From Tumebacillus lacus (GTDB taxonomy: Bacteria; Bacillota; Bacilli; Tumebacillales; Tumebacillaceae), in NCBI RefSeq assembly GCF_026410385.1, contig NZ_JAPMLT010000001.1, forward strand, positions 186,001 through 250,000: DNA of 64,000 bases, read 5' to 3'. A model generated the notes under the pieces. The model saw only the letters and a program-made list of their open reading frames with translations, searched no databases and was not told the DNA's origin. A program made the translations under genes and the position numbers. This document shows positions 53,989 to 63,110 of this stretch, in pieces. Position 1 is the first letter of the stretch. The number at the start of each line of letters is the position of its first letter.

Positions 53989-55572
53989 ATGACGACTTTT
54001 CTCGATCTGAATTTGAATAAAAAGATTCAACAGGCAATCAGCGAAATGGGCTTTGAGGAGCCGTCGCCGATTCAGGTGCAATGCATTCCGAAGGTGCTGG
54101 CGGGCGGCGATGTGATCGGTCAGGCGCAGACCGGCACCGGCAAGACGGCCGCCTTCGGGATTCCTTTGATCGAACTGGCGGCGGTGGGCAAAGGCGTGCA
54201 GTCTTTGATCCTCACCCCGACCCGTGAGCTGGCGATCCAAGTCGCAGGCGAACTGCGCAAGATCGCCAAGTACAAAAAAGTCCGCGCCCTGCCGATCTAC
54301 GGCGGCCAACCGATACAAAGTCAGATCCGGGCGCTGCAGCAGGGCGTGCAGGTGGTGATCGGTACGCCGGGCCGGGTGCTTGACCACCTGCGCCGTGGCA
54401 CGCTCAAGCTCGACAAGCTGCGCACGATCGTCCTCGACGAAGCGGATGAGATGCTGGACATGGGCTTCATCGAAGACATCGAAGCGATCCTCAAAGAGGC
54501 TCCTGATGAGCGGCAGACGCTGCTCTTTTCGGCGACGATGCCGCCGGAGGTCAAACGCCTTTCCGTGCGGTACATGAAAGACCCGGAGAGCGTCACCATC
54601 GACCGGGGCGAGATGACGGTGCCGCTGATCGAGCAGGTCTATTACAAAGTGCTGGAGCGCACCAAGTTGGAGAGCCTGTGCCGAGTGATCGACAGCGAAG
54701 AGGTGGAGCTTGGCATCATCTTCTGCCGCACCAAGCGCGGTGTCGATGAGTTGACCGACGCCCTGATCTCGCGCGGCTATCTGGCGGACGGTCTGCACGG
54801 CGACCTGTCCCAGGCGCAGCGCGACCGGGTCATGAAAAAGTTCCGCACGAGCGACATCGAGATCTTGATCGCAACGGACGTCGCCGCCCGCGGCATCGAC
54901 GTGGAAAACGTCACGCACGTCATCAACTACGACGTGCCGCAGGACCCGGAGTCCTATGTCCATCGCATCGGCCGCACGGGGCGTGCGGGACGGGCGGGCC
55001 TCGCGCTGACGTTGGTCACGCCGCCTGATTTCAAGATGCTCAAGCTGATCGAGCGCGTGACCAAAGCGCAGATCGAAGCGCGGGAAGTGCCGACGCTCGC
55101 CGACGTTGCGGAGCGTCAGTCCGAGATGTGGCGCGAGCGCCTCGTGCGCACCGTCCAAGACGGCAAGTTGGCGATGTACCGGGCGATCCTCGCCGGGCTC
55201 GTCGACGAGATCGACCCGCTCGATCTGGCGGCCGCCGCTCTCAAACTGGCGAGCGGTGAAGACTTTGAACCGGCATCCGACTCGGAGTACAACTGGGGTG
55301 AGACCGGCGGTGCGCCGGGCATGGTGCGCTTCTTTGTCAACATCGGCCGCAGCGCCAAGATCGGTCCGTCCGATCTGGTCAAGCTGATCGCCGACGAAGC
55401 GGGCATCCCGAGCAATGCCATCGGCAAGATCGACATCTTCGATAAATTTACGTTTGTCGAAGTACAGGAAGAGTCGGCGCCGTTTGTTTTTGAAGCACTG
55501 CGCAAGTCGCGGATCAACGGCTCCCGGATCAACCTCGAACCGGCCCGCCCCCGCGAACGGGCCAAACGATAA
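53989..55572 (+). CDS. DEAD-box RNA helicase with DbpA-type RNA-binding domain
   Basis: A 527-residue ATP-dependent RNA helicase. All core motifs are visible: the Q-motif segment GFEEPSPIQVQCIP, AQTGTGKT, PTRELAIQ, DEAD (VLDEADEMLDMGF), SAT, and HRIGRTGRAGR. The C-terminal 75 residues (MVRFFVNIGRSAKIGPSDLVKLIADEAG) form a DbpA/YxiN-type RNA-recognition domain that targets 23S rRNA in characterised members. A role in 50S assembly is likely. ATG 53989 is preferred over GTG 53974 from ribosome-binding-site spacing. Its position between cinA and recA is unusual. Confidence 0.93.
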   Translation: MTTFLDLNLNKKIQQAISEMGFEEPSPIQVQCIPKVLAGGDVIGQAQTGTGKTAAFGIPLIELAAVGKGVQSLILTPTRELAIQVAGELRKIAKYKKVRALPIYGGQPIQSQIRALQQGVQVVIGTPGRVLDHLRRGTLKLDKLRTIVLDEADEMLDMGFIEDIEAILKEAPDERQTLLFSATMPPEVKRLSVRYMKDPESVTIDRGEMTVPLIEQVYYKVLERTKLESLCRVIDSEEVELGIIFCRTKRGVDELTDALISRGYLADGLHGDLSQAQRDRVMKKFRTSDIEILIATDVAARGIDVENVTHVINYDVPQDPESYVHRIGRTGRAGRAGLALTLVTPPDFKMLKLIERVTKAQIEAREVPTLADVAERQSEMWRERLVRTVQDGKLAMYRAILAGLVDEIDPLDLAAAALKLASGEDFEPASDSEYNWGETGGAPGMVRFFVNIGRSAKIGPSDLVKLIADEAGIPSNAIGKIDIFDKFTFVEVQEESAPFVFEALRKSRINGSRINLEPARPRERAKR

Positions 55573-55583
55573 ACGCATCCCGA

Positions 55584-55615
55584 AATGCCCCTGTGTAAAA
55601 CAGGGGCATTTTCTT
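55584..55615 (+). terminator. Intrinsic terminator after the helicase gene
   Basis: AATGCCCCTG pairs with CAGGGGCATT around a 7-base loop, followed by TTCTT. Confidence 0.9.
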
Positions 55616-55616
55616 G

Positions 55617-55656
55617 CGAACAAACGTTTGCTTTTCTGCCGCTCCTGAGGTATGAT
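55617..55656 (+). promoter_or_regulatory. recA promoter with LexA (DinR) box
   Basis: TTGCTT (55628-55633) and TATGAT (55651-55656) are 17 bp apart. CGAACAAACGTTTG (55617-55630) is a near-consensus SOS box covering the -35, so LexA would block polymerase. Confidence 0.85.
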
Positions 55657-55730
55657 AGGAGCAGGGATTTGGAGAAACAACAGCGAATCTTTTTGATTCG
55701 TAGAACGTATACAGGGGAGAGTGCAGAAAA

Positions 55731-56807
55731 TTGGCTACTGACCGCAAAGCAGCTCTCGATATGGCACTGCGCCAGATCGAAAAACAGTTCGGAAAAGGCT
55801 CTGTCATGAAGCTCGGTGAGGCGGCTTCCTCGATGAACGTGGAAGTCATCCCGTCCGGCTCTCTGGCTTTGGATATCGCATTGGGTGTCGGCGGCTACCC
55901 GAAAGGCCGCATCATCGAAGTGTACGGCCCGGAATCTTCCGGTAAGACGACCGTCACCCTGCACGCGATCGCAGAAGTGCAACGCGCAGGCGGCCAAGCG
56001 GCGTTCATCGACGCCGAGCATGCTCTCGATCCGACCTATGCGGCGGCGTTGGGCGTCAACATCGACGACCTGCTGATCGCGCAGCCGGACACCGGCGAAC
56101 AAGCGCTGGAGATCGCCGAGGCGCTCGTTCGCTCCGGTGCGGTCGATATCATCGTCGTCGACTCCGTCGCAGCCCTCGTGCCGAAAGCGGAGATCGAAGG
56201 GGACATGGGCGACTCGCACGTCGGTCTGCAGGCCCGCCTGATGTCGCAAGCGCTGCGCAAGCTCGCCGGCGTCATCAACAAATCGAAGACCATCGCGATC
56301 TTTATCAACCAGATCCGTGAAAAGGTCGGCGTCATGTTCGGCAACCCGGAGACGACCACCGGCGGCCGTGCGCTGAAGTTCTACTCCACCGTGCGCCTCG
56401 AAGTGCGCCGTGCGGAAGCGATCAAGCAAGGCAACGACGTGATGGGCAACCGGACCCGCATCAAAGTCGTGAAAAACAAAGTCGCGCCGCCGTTCCGCCA
56501 AGCGGAAGTCGACATCATGTTCGGCGAAGGCATCTCCCGTGAAGGCTCCCTCGTCGACATGGGCACCGACCTCGACATCGTCAACAAATCGGGCGCTTGG
56601 TACTCGTTCGAAGACGAGCGACTGGGCCAAGGCCGCGAAAACGCCAAGCAGTTCCTCAAAGACCACCCGGCCATCGCGCAAAAGGTGGAAAACCGCATTC
56701 GTGAATATCACAAAATCGGCAAGGCAGTCGCCGAAGAGTTCAAAGCGACGGCCGAGGAGATCGCCGATCAAGAAGACGATCTGGGAATCGGCCTGTTAGA
56801 TGACTAA
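55731..56807 (+). CDS. recA: Recombinase RecA
   Basis: The strand-exchange protein and SOS co-protease. TTG start behind GGGGAGAG; 358 residues. Present are GPESSGKTT (Walker A, near residue 65), [24 protein letters not shown], the L2-loop region [15 protein letters not shown], and an acidic C-terminal tail ([17 protein letters not shown]). Regulation by LexA is indicated by the box over its promoter. The recX start overlaps its last 8 bases. Confidence 0.99.
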   Translation: MATDRKAALDMALRQIEKQFGKGSVMKLGEAASSMNVEVIPSGSLALDIALGVGGYPKGRIIEVYGPESSGKTTVTLHAIAEVQRAGGQAAFIDAEHALDPTYAAALGVNIDDLLIAQPDTGEQALEIAEALVRSGAVDIIVVDSVAALVPKAEIEGDMGDSHVGLQARLMSQALRKLAGVINKSKTIAIFINQIREKVGVMFGNPETTTGGRALKFYSTVRLEVRRAEAIKQGNDVMGNRTRIKVVKNKVAPPFRQAEVDIMFGEGISREGSLVDMGTDLDIVNKSGAWYSFEDERLGQGRENAKQFLKDHPAIAQKVENRIREYHKIGKAVAEEFKATAEEIADQEDDLGIGLLDD

Positions 56808-57486
56808 GCAGGAAGAACCAAAAGAAGCAGTGTCCTTCGAGGGCGGTCAATTGACCGCCCTTTTGACACAGAAAGGCAATCCGGACCGGGTCTCGCTGTT
56901 TCTCGACGGCAAGTTCCGGTTTGGCGTGTTCCGCGAGGTCGCCTACCATCACGGGATGAAAAAGGGGATGGACGTCACCTCCGAGCAACTGGAGGCGCTG
57001 TGGCGAGACGAGCAGGTGCTCAAGGCCCGTGACCTCGCCATCGGATACCTCGGGATGAAGGCGCGCACCGCCAAGCAGATCGCCGACTATCTGGCGGGCA
57101 AGGAATTCGAGGAAAAGGTGGTCGCGATGACCGTCGAATGGCTGGTCGAACGCCGCTACCTCGACGATGAGCTCTACGCCAAAGCTTGGGTGGAGAGCCG
57201 CATGCGCAGCAAGCCCCGCGGACGCGCCATGCTGCGCTGGGAACTGCAGCAAAAGGGGGTCGGCAGCGCGGAGATCTCCCGCGCGCTGGAGAGCCTCGAC
57301 AGCGACGCACAGCTCGACGCTGCCATGCGTGCGTTGGAGAAAAAGATTGGACGCAAACAGTTGGCGTTCACCGCCGATGAAACGCGCAAGCTGGCGGCTC
57401 ATCTGGCGCGGCGCGGCTTTTCGTCCGACGTGGTCTACGAGTCGATCCGCCGTTTCCGTGCTGGCTCCAATCTTGACAATGATTGA
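56800..57486 (+). CDS. recX: Recombination regulatory protein RecX
   Basis: RecX modulates RecA filaments. The 228 residues have the three-helix repeat pattern of RecX ([38 protein letters not shown], then [19 protein letters not shown]). It overlaps recA by 8 bases, so translation is coupled and both fall under the same LexA control. In B. subtilis recX lies elsewhere; recA-recX adjacency is common in other bacteria. The rny promoter begins inside its last codons. Confidence 0.94.
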   Translation: MTKQEEPKEAVSFEGGQLTALLTQKGNPDRVSLFLDGKFRFGVFREVAYHHGMKKGMDVTSEQLEALWRDEQVLKARDLAIGYLGMKARTAKQIADYLAGKEFEEKVVAMTVEWLVERRYLDDELYAKAWVESRMRSKPRGRAMLRWELQQKGVGSAEISRALESLDSDAQLDAAMRALEKKIGRKQLAFTADETRKLAAHLARRGFSSDVVYESIRRFRAGSNLDND

Positions 57487-57501
57487 CACAAACGATACAA
57501 T
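57473..57501 (+). promoter_or_regulatory. Consensus SigA promoter of rny
   Basis: A perfect TTGACA (57473-57478), a 17-bp spacer and TACAAT (57496-57501), overlapping the end of recX. A second TTGACA lies at 57483 and a TATACT at 57512. Confidence 0.88.
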
Positions 57502-57571
57502 ATGAACTGCGTATACTAACAGCTTGATCGGTCTCACGTACGTAACTTTCGCCTACCGGGACCCCGTTGAT

Positions 57572-57604
57572 TTGCTCAGATCAGAATAGAACTGAGCAAG
57601 GAGG
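57572..57604 (+). promoter_or_regulatory. Hairpin at the rny ribosome-binding site
   Basis: TTGCTCAG (57572-57579) pairs with CTGAGCAA (57592-57599), whose last bases are part of the AAGGAGG ribosome-binding site (57598-57604). It could limit rny translation. Confidence 0.5.
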
Positions 57605-57613
57605 CTCACTCCC

Positions 57614-59155
57614 ATGGATCTTTTATTTCCGATACTCTTATCGGTGATCTTCTTGGTCGTCGGCGTAGTCGCCGGTTATCTGGTGCGCCGCAACATCGCG
57701 GAGGGCAAGATCGCCACCGCCGAATTGCGCGCCACCCAAATCGTAGAAGCTGCTGCCAAAGAAGCGGAAGCGAAGAAAAAGGAATCGGTGCTCGAAGCGA
57801 AAGAAGAGGTTCACAAGTTACGTTCCGAAGCTGAGAAAGATATCCGCGAGCGCCGCAACGAGATCCAGCGTCTCGAGCGCCGCCTGCTTCAAAAAGAAGA
57901 GACTCTCGACCGCAAGACCGAAGCGATCGAGAAGCGCGGAGATGCTCTATCGAATAAAGAACGTAGTATTGAAGAAGCGAAAGAGCGTATAGAGGCTCTT
58001 CTTCACGAACAAGTGTCCGAACTGGAGCGCATTTCCAGTCTGACCCGTGAGGAAGCCCGTCAGTTGATCCTGACGAACGTGGAAAATGAATGCCGCCATG
58101 AAGCGGCCATCATGATGAAAGAGATCGAGCAACAAGCAAAAGAAGAAGCAGAGAAAAAAGCGAAGGAAACGATCGCGACTGCCATTCAGCGTTGCGCAGC
58201 CGACCACGTAGCCGAGACCACCGTCTCCGTCGTGGCTCTGCCCAACGACGAGATGAAGGGCCGGATCATCGGCCGCGAAGGCCGCAACATCCGCGCGCTG
58301 GAGACGTTGACCGGCATCGACCTGATCATCGATGACACACCGGAAGCGGTTATTCTGTCCGGGTTTGACCCGGTTCGTCGGGAGATCGCCCGTCTCGCAC
58401 TTGAAAAGCTTGTGGCCGATGGACGTATCCATCCGGCTCGCATTGAAGAGATGGTGGAAAAAGCTCGCCGCGAGATCGACGAGCGCATCCGCGAAGAAGG
58501 GGAACAAGCAACCTTCGAAACCGGGGTCCACGGAATCCATCCGGACCTCATCAAAGTCTTGGGTCGACTCAAATATCGTACAAGCTACGGTCAAAACGTC
58601 CTCAAGCACTCCATCGAAGTCGCCCATCTGGCCGGCCTCATGGCGGCTGAACTGGGTCTCGATGTACAACTTGCCAAACGTGCCGGTCTCGTGCATGACA
58701 TCGGCAAGGCGATCACCCACGAAGTCGAAGGTTCGCATGTGGAGATCGGCGTTGACCTTGCAAAGAAATACAAGGAACACCCGGTCGTCATCAATGCCAT
58801 TGGCGCGCATCACGGAGACATCGAGTTTACCTCGCCGATCTCCATGCTGGTCGCGGCAGCAGACGCTCTGTCGGCAGCCCGCCCCGGTGCTCGTCGTGAA
58901 ACGCTTGACATCTATATCAAGCGTCTTGAAAAGTTGGAAGAAATCGCCGAGTCGTTTGACGGCGTGGAAAAGTCATATGCCATTCAGGCAGGACGTGAAG
59001 TACGGATCATCGTCAAACCTGAGCAAATTGACGACGCAGAATCGGTACGCGTTGCACGTGAGATATCCAAACGAATCGAGAGCGAACTCGATTACCCTGG
59101 ACAAATCAAAGTTACGGTCATCCGGGAGACCCGAGCCGTCGAATACGCAAAATAA
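57614..59155 (+). CDS. rny: Ribonuclease Y
   Basis: The membrane-anchored endoribonuclease that starts mRNA decay in Firmicutes. The 513 residues begin with a transmembrane helix ([21 protein letters not shown]). A long charged coiled coil runs to about residue 195. The KH domain is near 205-270 ([27 protein letters not shown]), and the HD phosphohydrolase domain near 325-420 has LVHDIGKA and HHGDIEF. It is preceded by its own promoter and followed by a terminator. Confidence 0.98.
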   Translation: MDLLFPILLSVIFLVVGVVAGYLVRRNIAEGKIATAELRATQIVEAAAKEAEAKKKESVLEAKEEVHKLRSEAEKDIRERRNEIQRLERRLLQKEETLDRKTEAIEKRGDALSNKERSIEEAKERIEALLHEQVSELERISSLTREEARQLILTNVENECRHEAAIMMKEIEQQAKEEAEKKAKETIATAIQRCAADHVAETTVSVVALPNDEMKGRIIGREGRNIRALETLTGIDLIIDDTPEAVILSGFDPVRREIARLALEKLVADGRIHPARIEEMVEKARREIDERIREEGEQATFETGVHGIHPDLIKVLGRLKYRTSYGQNVLKHSIEVAHLAGLMAAELGLDVQLAKRAGLVHDIGKAITHEVEGSHVEIGVDLAKKYKEHPVVINAIGAHHGDIEFTSPISMLVAAADALSAARPGARRETLDIYIKRLEKLEEIAESFDGVEKSYAIQAGREVRIIVKPEQIDDAESVRVAREISKRIESELDYPGQIKVTVIRETRAVEYAK

Positions 59156-59184
59156 AGTAGCCATTCCGGCTGCTTTATTTTTTT
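59154..59184 (+). terminator. Intrinsic terminator after rny
   Basis: AAAGTAGCC pairs with GGCTGCTTT (one T-G) around ATTCC, then ATTTTTTT. Confidence 0.88.
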
Positions 59185-59304
59185 CTCCTCCTGATTGTGA
59201 GACGGTTCGGTCAAATTTACCTGCAGGAATCTAAAACGCAAAGGGCGAAGTAGAGACACAAAACGGTCGTTTTCTATACTTTGTCGCAGAAGGTGTTGAT
59301 TTGG

Positions 59305-59817
59305 TTGTCTAAAATGAGGGTGAAAGAGTCGCCGGGAACCTCTTTGGTCGTCTCTTTTTTGATACGCTATCCGGAGCTGTCATCGGTGAGGTTTTGCCCG
59401 GAAACGGAACGCCTCACATTTCGCATTTTCTTAAAAGGTATTGTAGAATTGACAAAGGAGCAGGCGTTTATCCAGTACGTCGAAACGTATGTGGCGGCAT
59501 GCCGGGAACTGGAACCTTCTTTTGCAGACGCGGGCACGATCCGTTTTGAACGGTTCGAGGAGGGAGCGACGGCCCTGTGCTATGAGCAGCGCATCCAACA
59601 GCTCGATCTGCCGGAGGTGCGGCTGTTTATGGAACTGGCCCGGCAGTACTACGGGGACCTGTTCAGCGACGACAAGCTTTTGTCGCCGTATGAAGAGGAA
59701 GTGGCGGCCCAGGAAGAGGTCATCGAACGGATCTTGCAAAACAAAAACACCATTCGGGAAGAAAAGCCGATCGTCGGCTACCGTGAAGGCGGCCGCGTGT
59801 TCGTTTTCAATAGATAG
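59305..59817 (+). CDS. Hypothetical protein between rny and ymdB
   Basis: A 170-residue soluble protein that I do not recognise. TTG 59305 is chosen because GAAGGTG lies 9 bases upstream; the frame is open from 59281. The N-terminal half has alternating strands (GTSLVVSFLIRYPELSSVRFCPETERLTFRIFLKG). The C-terminal half is acidic and helical (YEEEVAAQEEVIERILQNKNTIREEKP). No metal or nucleotide motif is visible. It ends 15 bp before ymdB, so they probably form one unit. B. subtilis has no gene here. Confidence 0.75.
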   Translation: MSKMRVKESPGTSLVVSFLIRYPELSSVRFCPETERLTFRIFLKGIVELTKEQAFIQYVETYVAACRELEPSFADAGTIRFERFEEGATALCYEQRIQQLDLPEVRLFMELARQYYGDLFSDDKLLSPYEEEVAAQEEVIERILQNKNTIREEKPIVGYREGGRVFVFNR

Positions 59818-59832
59818 GACGGGGGAACAGAA

Positions 59833-60630
59833 GTGCGCATTTTGTTTTTAGGAGACATCGTGGGACATCCTGGCAAGCAAGCGGTGGAGGCGTGGATGCC
59901 GAAATTGATCAAGCGTTATCGTCCCGACATCACCATCGCCAACGCGGAAAACGTCGCGCCGAACGGGCGTGGCATCACCGAGCGGCTGGCAGAAGCTCTG
60001 TTTGATGCAGAGGTTGATCTGCTGACGATGGGCAACCACACGTTCGACCAGCGCGACTCGCTGTCTTTCATCGGCAGCGACCGACGTGTTGTGCGACCGG
60101 CCAATTTCCCGCCCGGTGCGCCCGGTCAGGGCTACACCCTGTGCAAGGTCGGTCAAGAGCAGATCGCCGTCGTCAACCTGCTGGGACGCGCCTTGATGGG
60201 CGACTATGACGACCCGTTCCGCGAGGCGGACCGCATCTTGGCGGAGGTCGGCACGCAGACGTCGCACATCTTCGTCGACATGCACGCCGAGACGACGTCG
60301 GAAAAAGCGGCGATGGCCTACCATCTGGCCGGCCGCGTATCGGCCGTCGTCGGCACGCACACCCATGTGCAGACGGCAGATGAGCGCATCTTGCCGGGCG
60401 GCACCGCCTTTCTGACCGATGTCGGCATGTGCGGCCCGTATGACTCGATCATCGGCATGACCAAAGAGGGCGTGCTGCACAAATTCCGCACCCAACTCCC
60501 GACCCGCTTTGAAGTGGCACAAGGCGAAGGGCAACTGCACGGCGTCGTGATCGATACGAACGAACGCGGCCGCGCCGTCTCGATCGAACGCATTTCGATC
60601 ACGCCGGATCGCCCGTTTGACAGTTGGTAA
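59833..60630 (+). CDS. ymdB: YmdB metallophosphoesterase
   Basis: A 265-residue calcineurin-like phosphodiesterase of the YmdB family, which hydrolyses 2',3'-cyclic nucleotides in vitro and affects biofilm and colony development in Bacillus. GTG start behind GGGGGAACAG. Metal ligands are in GDIVGHPGK, NAENVAPNGRG, GNHTFDQ, DMHAETTSEKAA and GTHTHVQTADE. It follows rny and precedes spoVS, the standard order. Confidence 0.96.
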   Translation: MRILFLGDIVGHPGKQAVEAWMPKLIKRYRPDITIANAENVAPNGRGITERLAEALFDAEVDLLTMGNHTFDQRDSLSFIGSDRRVVRPANFPPGAPGQGYTLCKVGQEQIAVVNLLGRALMGDYDDPFREADRILAEVGTQTSHIFVDMHAETTSEKAAMAYHLAGRVSAVVGTHTHVQTADERILPGGTAFLTDVGMCGPYDSIIGMTKEGVLHKFRTQLPTRFEVAQGEGQLHGVVIDTNERGRAVSIERISITPDRPFDSW

Positions 60631-60704
60631 AGACCTGTTAGATCCAGTTCCGTTCTTTCTTTAGGTTGACGTGAGGGAATTTTGAGAAAATTAGATTCTT
60701 TATT

Positions 60705-60733
60705 GAAGGAATTATTTCGTATTGATCGAAATA
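60705..60733 (+). promoter_or_regulatory. Candidate SigH promoter of spoVS
   Basis: GAAGGAATT (60705-60713), an 11-bp spacer and ATCGAAATA (60725-60733) resemble the SigH consensus (RNAGGAWWW / RNNGAATWW). spoVS is SigH-dependent in B. subtilis. Confidence 0.55.
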
Positions 60734-60793
60734 TAGATAAAGTGTCCTAGGCGATCTCACCTAAGCGATCCAACCTTAAAGGAGGAACTTGAA

Positions 60794-61054
60794 ATGGATG
60801 TATTAAAGGTTTCAGCTAAATCGAATCCTAATTCTGTAGCAGGCGCACTAGCAGGGGTTCTTCGCGAACGAGGCAATGCTGAAATTCAAGCGATCGGCGC
60901 GGGCGCACTCAATCAAGCTGTCAAAGCGGTGGCGATCGCACGCGGCTTTGTAGCACCGAGCGGCGTAGACCTGATCTGCATTCCCGCGTTTACCGATATC
61001 ATGATTGACGGAGAAGAACGTACGGCGATCAAACTGATCGTGGAACCGCGATAA
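60794..61054 (+). CDS. spoVS: Stage V sporulation protein S
   Basis: An 86-residue Alba-like nucleic-acid-binding protein needed for late sporulation in Bacillus. It is very strongly conserved, and the sequence here (MDVLKVSAKSNPNSVAGALA, AIGAGALNQAVKAVAIARGF, IDGEERTAIKLIVEPR) is essentially canonical. AAAGGAGG lies upstream. It stands between a SigH-like promoter and a strong terminator as a single-gene unit. Confidence 0.98.
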   Translation: MDVLKVSAKSNPNSVAGALAGVLRERGNAEIQAIGAGALNQAVKAVAIARGFVAPSGVDLICIPAFTDIMIDGEERTAIKLIVEPR

Positions 61055-61099
61055 CATCGGTCTTTATCTTTGTATCTTTTCATAACAAGAGAGATGCTG

Positions 61100-61130
61100 C
61101 CTGTTTATCTGGGGATAAGCAGGTTTTTTT
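61100..61130 (+). terminator. Intrinsic terminator after spoVS
   Basis: CCTGTTTATC pairs with GATAAGCAGG (one T-G) around TGGG, followed by seven T. Confidence 0.92.
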
Positions 61131-61175
61131 ATTTGCGTTGTCGAAAGAGGTCGGAAAGAGATGGAGGGGACTCAC

Positions 61176-62114
61176 TTGCTGCGCATTGACGGACACGCTG
61201 ATATTTTGTATCGCATGGAAACAGAAAGTTTGGATTTTTACCAAGATACTCACACCCTGCATCTGAACTACAACCGCATCGTGCAAGGCGGCATCGATCT
61301 GCAGTTCTTTGTGCTCTGGCCGGGTTCCCGGATGACAGCGGCGGAGCAACTCAAATCGATCTTGGCGATGATCGACATGTTCTATGAAGACGTCTGCTCC
61401 TCAGGGAAGATCCGGCCGATCCTCTCCAAGCGCGACTTGGTGCACAACTTGGCCAACGGCCAGCGTTCCGGCCTGCTCTCCATCGAGGGTGGCGACTGCT
61501 TGCAAGGCGACATTCGCATCCTGCGCCGTCTGTACGCCCAAGGCGTGCGGGCGATGGGCCTGACCTGGAACCCGGGCAACTGCATCGCGAACGGGGTCAA
61601 CGATCCGGAAGATCACGGTCTCACCGCGTTTGGCCGCGATGTTGTCGCCGAGATGAACCGACTCGGCATGGTCGTCGACGTGGCGCACGTTGCCGAAAAA
61701 GGCTTTTGGGACGTGATCGAAGTCGCCAACGCGCCGGTGATCAACTCGCATGCCAACGCGCGCGCCCTGTGCGACCATCGCCGCAACCTGACCGATGATC
61801 AGCTCAAAGCGGTGTTCCAAACCGGCGGCGTGGTCGGCGTGACCTTTGTCCCGCATTTTATCAAATCGGAAGGCGAAGTCGCTATCAACGATCTGATGTG
61901 CCACATCGACCGGATGTTGACCCTCGGAGGCGAGGATCATATCGGCATCGGTTCCGACTTTGACGGCATCGAGCGCACGCCGCTCGACCTGCGCCACGGC
62001 GGCGACCTGCCGCGTCTGGAAGAGGCGCTGGTCAAAGCATACGGCGACCGCGTCGCGAGCAAGATAATGGGTGCCAACTTCAAGCGCGTCTTGGAGAGCA
62101 TCCTGCACGACTAG
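61176..62114 (+). CDS. Membrane dipeptidase-like peptidase (M19 family)
   Basis: A 312-residue zinc dipeptidase of the renal dipeptidase family. Metal ligands appear in order: DGHADILY (His, Asp), LSIEGGD (Glu), VVDVAHVAEKG (His), NSHANARALC (His) and GIGSDFDG (Asp). TTG 61176 is chosen because GGAGGGGA lies 5 bases upstream; an in-frame ATG at 61161 is the alternative. There is no signal peptide, so it is cytoplasmic and probably acts on dipeptides, possibly with D-amino acids. A PHP phosphatase gene follows after 58 bp. Confidence 0.93.
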   Translation: MLRIDGHADILYRMETESLDFYQDTHTLHLNYNRIVQGGIDLQFFVLWPGSRMTAAEQLKSILAMIDMFYEDVCSSGKIRPILSKRDLVHNLANGQRSGLLSIEGGDCLQGDIRILRRLYAQGVRAMGLTWNPGNCIANGVNDPEDHGLTAFGRDVVAEMNRLGMVVDVAHVAEKGFWDVIEVANAPVINSHANARALCDHRRNLTDDQLKAVFQTGGVVGVTFVPHFIKSEGEVAINDLMCHIDRMLTLGGEDHIGIGSDFDGIERTPLDLRHGGDLPRLEEALVKAYGDRVASKIMGANFKRVLESILHD

Positions 62115-62172
62115 TCACGACTCATTCATGATTCGAAGTATCCAGATTCCCCGCAAAGGAGTCGATCCGTAT

Positions 62173-62994
62173 ATGCAGATCGCAGACTTGCACGCGCACA
62201 CCACCGCCAGCGACGGGACCTTCACGCCTCGCGAATTGGTTCAGTTGGCGAAGCAAAACGGTCTGACGGCCGTCGCCGTCACCGACCACGACACCACCGA
62301 CGGCCTCGCACAAGCCCAAGCGGCAGGCAGGGAAGTGGGCGTCGAGATCGTCCCCGGCATCGAATTGAGCACCGTGTTTGAAGGGCGGGAAGTCCATGTG
62401 CTGGGCTACTATTACGATCAGGAGCACGCGGGCCTTCGCGAGTTGATCGATAACATGCGCGAAGACCGTCTGACGCGCCTCGACCGGATGATCGGCAACT
62501 TGCAAAAGGCGGGCCTTGAGATCACCCGCGAAGAAGTGTTGGCGGAGGCGGCAGGCTCCGTCGGGCGTCCGCATTTTGCCCGCGTGCTGATCAAGAAAGG
62601 CTATGTGCAGGACATCCCCGAGGCGTTTGACCGCTATCTCGGCTCCGGCAAGATCGGCTATGTGCCGCGCTTGAAAGTCACACCGGAAGAAGCGGTGCAA
62701 CTGATCGTCGCAGCGGGCGGTTGCCCGGTTGTCGCTCATCCGGGGCTGTTTGACAAAGACTATCTGTTCGACACGCTGGTGCCGCTCGGACTGGTCGGCC
62801 TTGAAGCGTACCACCCGGACCATTCGCCGGAAAAGAGGGAACACTACGCCGCGCTCGCAAAACGCCACGGTTTGCTCGCCACCGGCGGTTCCGATTTTCA
62901 TGGCGGCGGGGCGGAGCATCGCGGTGATCTCGGCTCGGTGCACGTGCCGATGGAGATCGTGGAGCAACTCAAACAGAAATCCAAGATTCGTTAA
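62173..62994 (+). CDS. PHP-domain phosphoesterase (YciV/RnaAM-like)
   Basis: A 273-residue metal-dependent phosphoesterase. DLHAHTTASDGTFTPRELV and VTDHDTTDGL are PHP motifs, GIELS follows, and the C-terminal PVVAHPG and GSDFHG complete the trinuclear metal site. Homologues hydrolyse 3',5'-nucleoside bisphosphates or trim RNA 5' ends. ATG 62173 with AAAGGAG 11 bases upstream is preferred to an upstream in-frame ATG at 62140. It ends at a strong terminator. Confidence 0.92.
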   Translation: MQIADLHAHTTASDGTFTPRELVQLAKQNGLTAVAVTDHDTTDGLAQAQAAGREVGVEIVPGIELSTVFEGREVHVLGYYYDQEHAGLRELIDNMREDRLTRLDRMIGNLQKAGLEITREEVLAEAAGSVGRPHFARVLIKKGYVQDIPEAFDRYLGSGKIGYVPRLKVTPEEAVQLIVAAGGCPVVAHPGLFDKDYLFDTLVPLGLVGLEAYHPDHSPEKREHYAALAKRHGLLATGGSDFHGGGAEHRGDLGSVHVPMEIVEQLKQKSKIR

Positions 62995-63025
62995 GGCCGC
63001 CTGTTTTTACAGGCGGTCTTTCTTT
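62995..63025 (+). terminator. Intrinsic terminator after the PHP gene
   Basis: GGCCGCCTG pairs with CAGGCGGTC (one G-T) around a T-rich loop, then TTTCTTT. Confidence 0.88.
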
Positions 63026-63033
63026 GTAGCATG

Positions 63034-63094
63034 AGAGCGACGAGGGCACGCTACAAACAATCAAATTGTCGCTCTGTCACGACTTCGCTATAAT
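63034..63094 (+). promoter_or_regulatory. pduL promoter with inverted repeat
   Basis: TTGTCG (63066-63071) and TATAAT (63089-63094), 17 bp apart. AGAGCGAC (63034-63041) and GTCGCTCT (63068-63075) form an 8-bp inverted repeat whose second arm covers the -35, so it may be an operator. Confidence 0.65.
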
Positions 63095-63110
63095 GAGGGG
63101 GAGAATCTGG

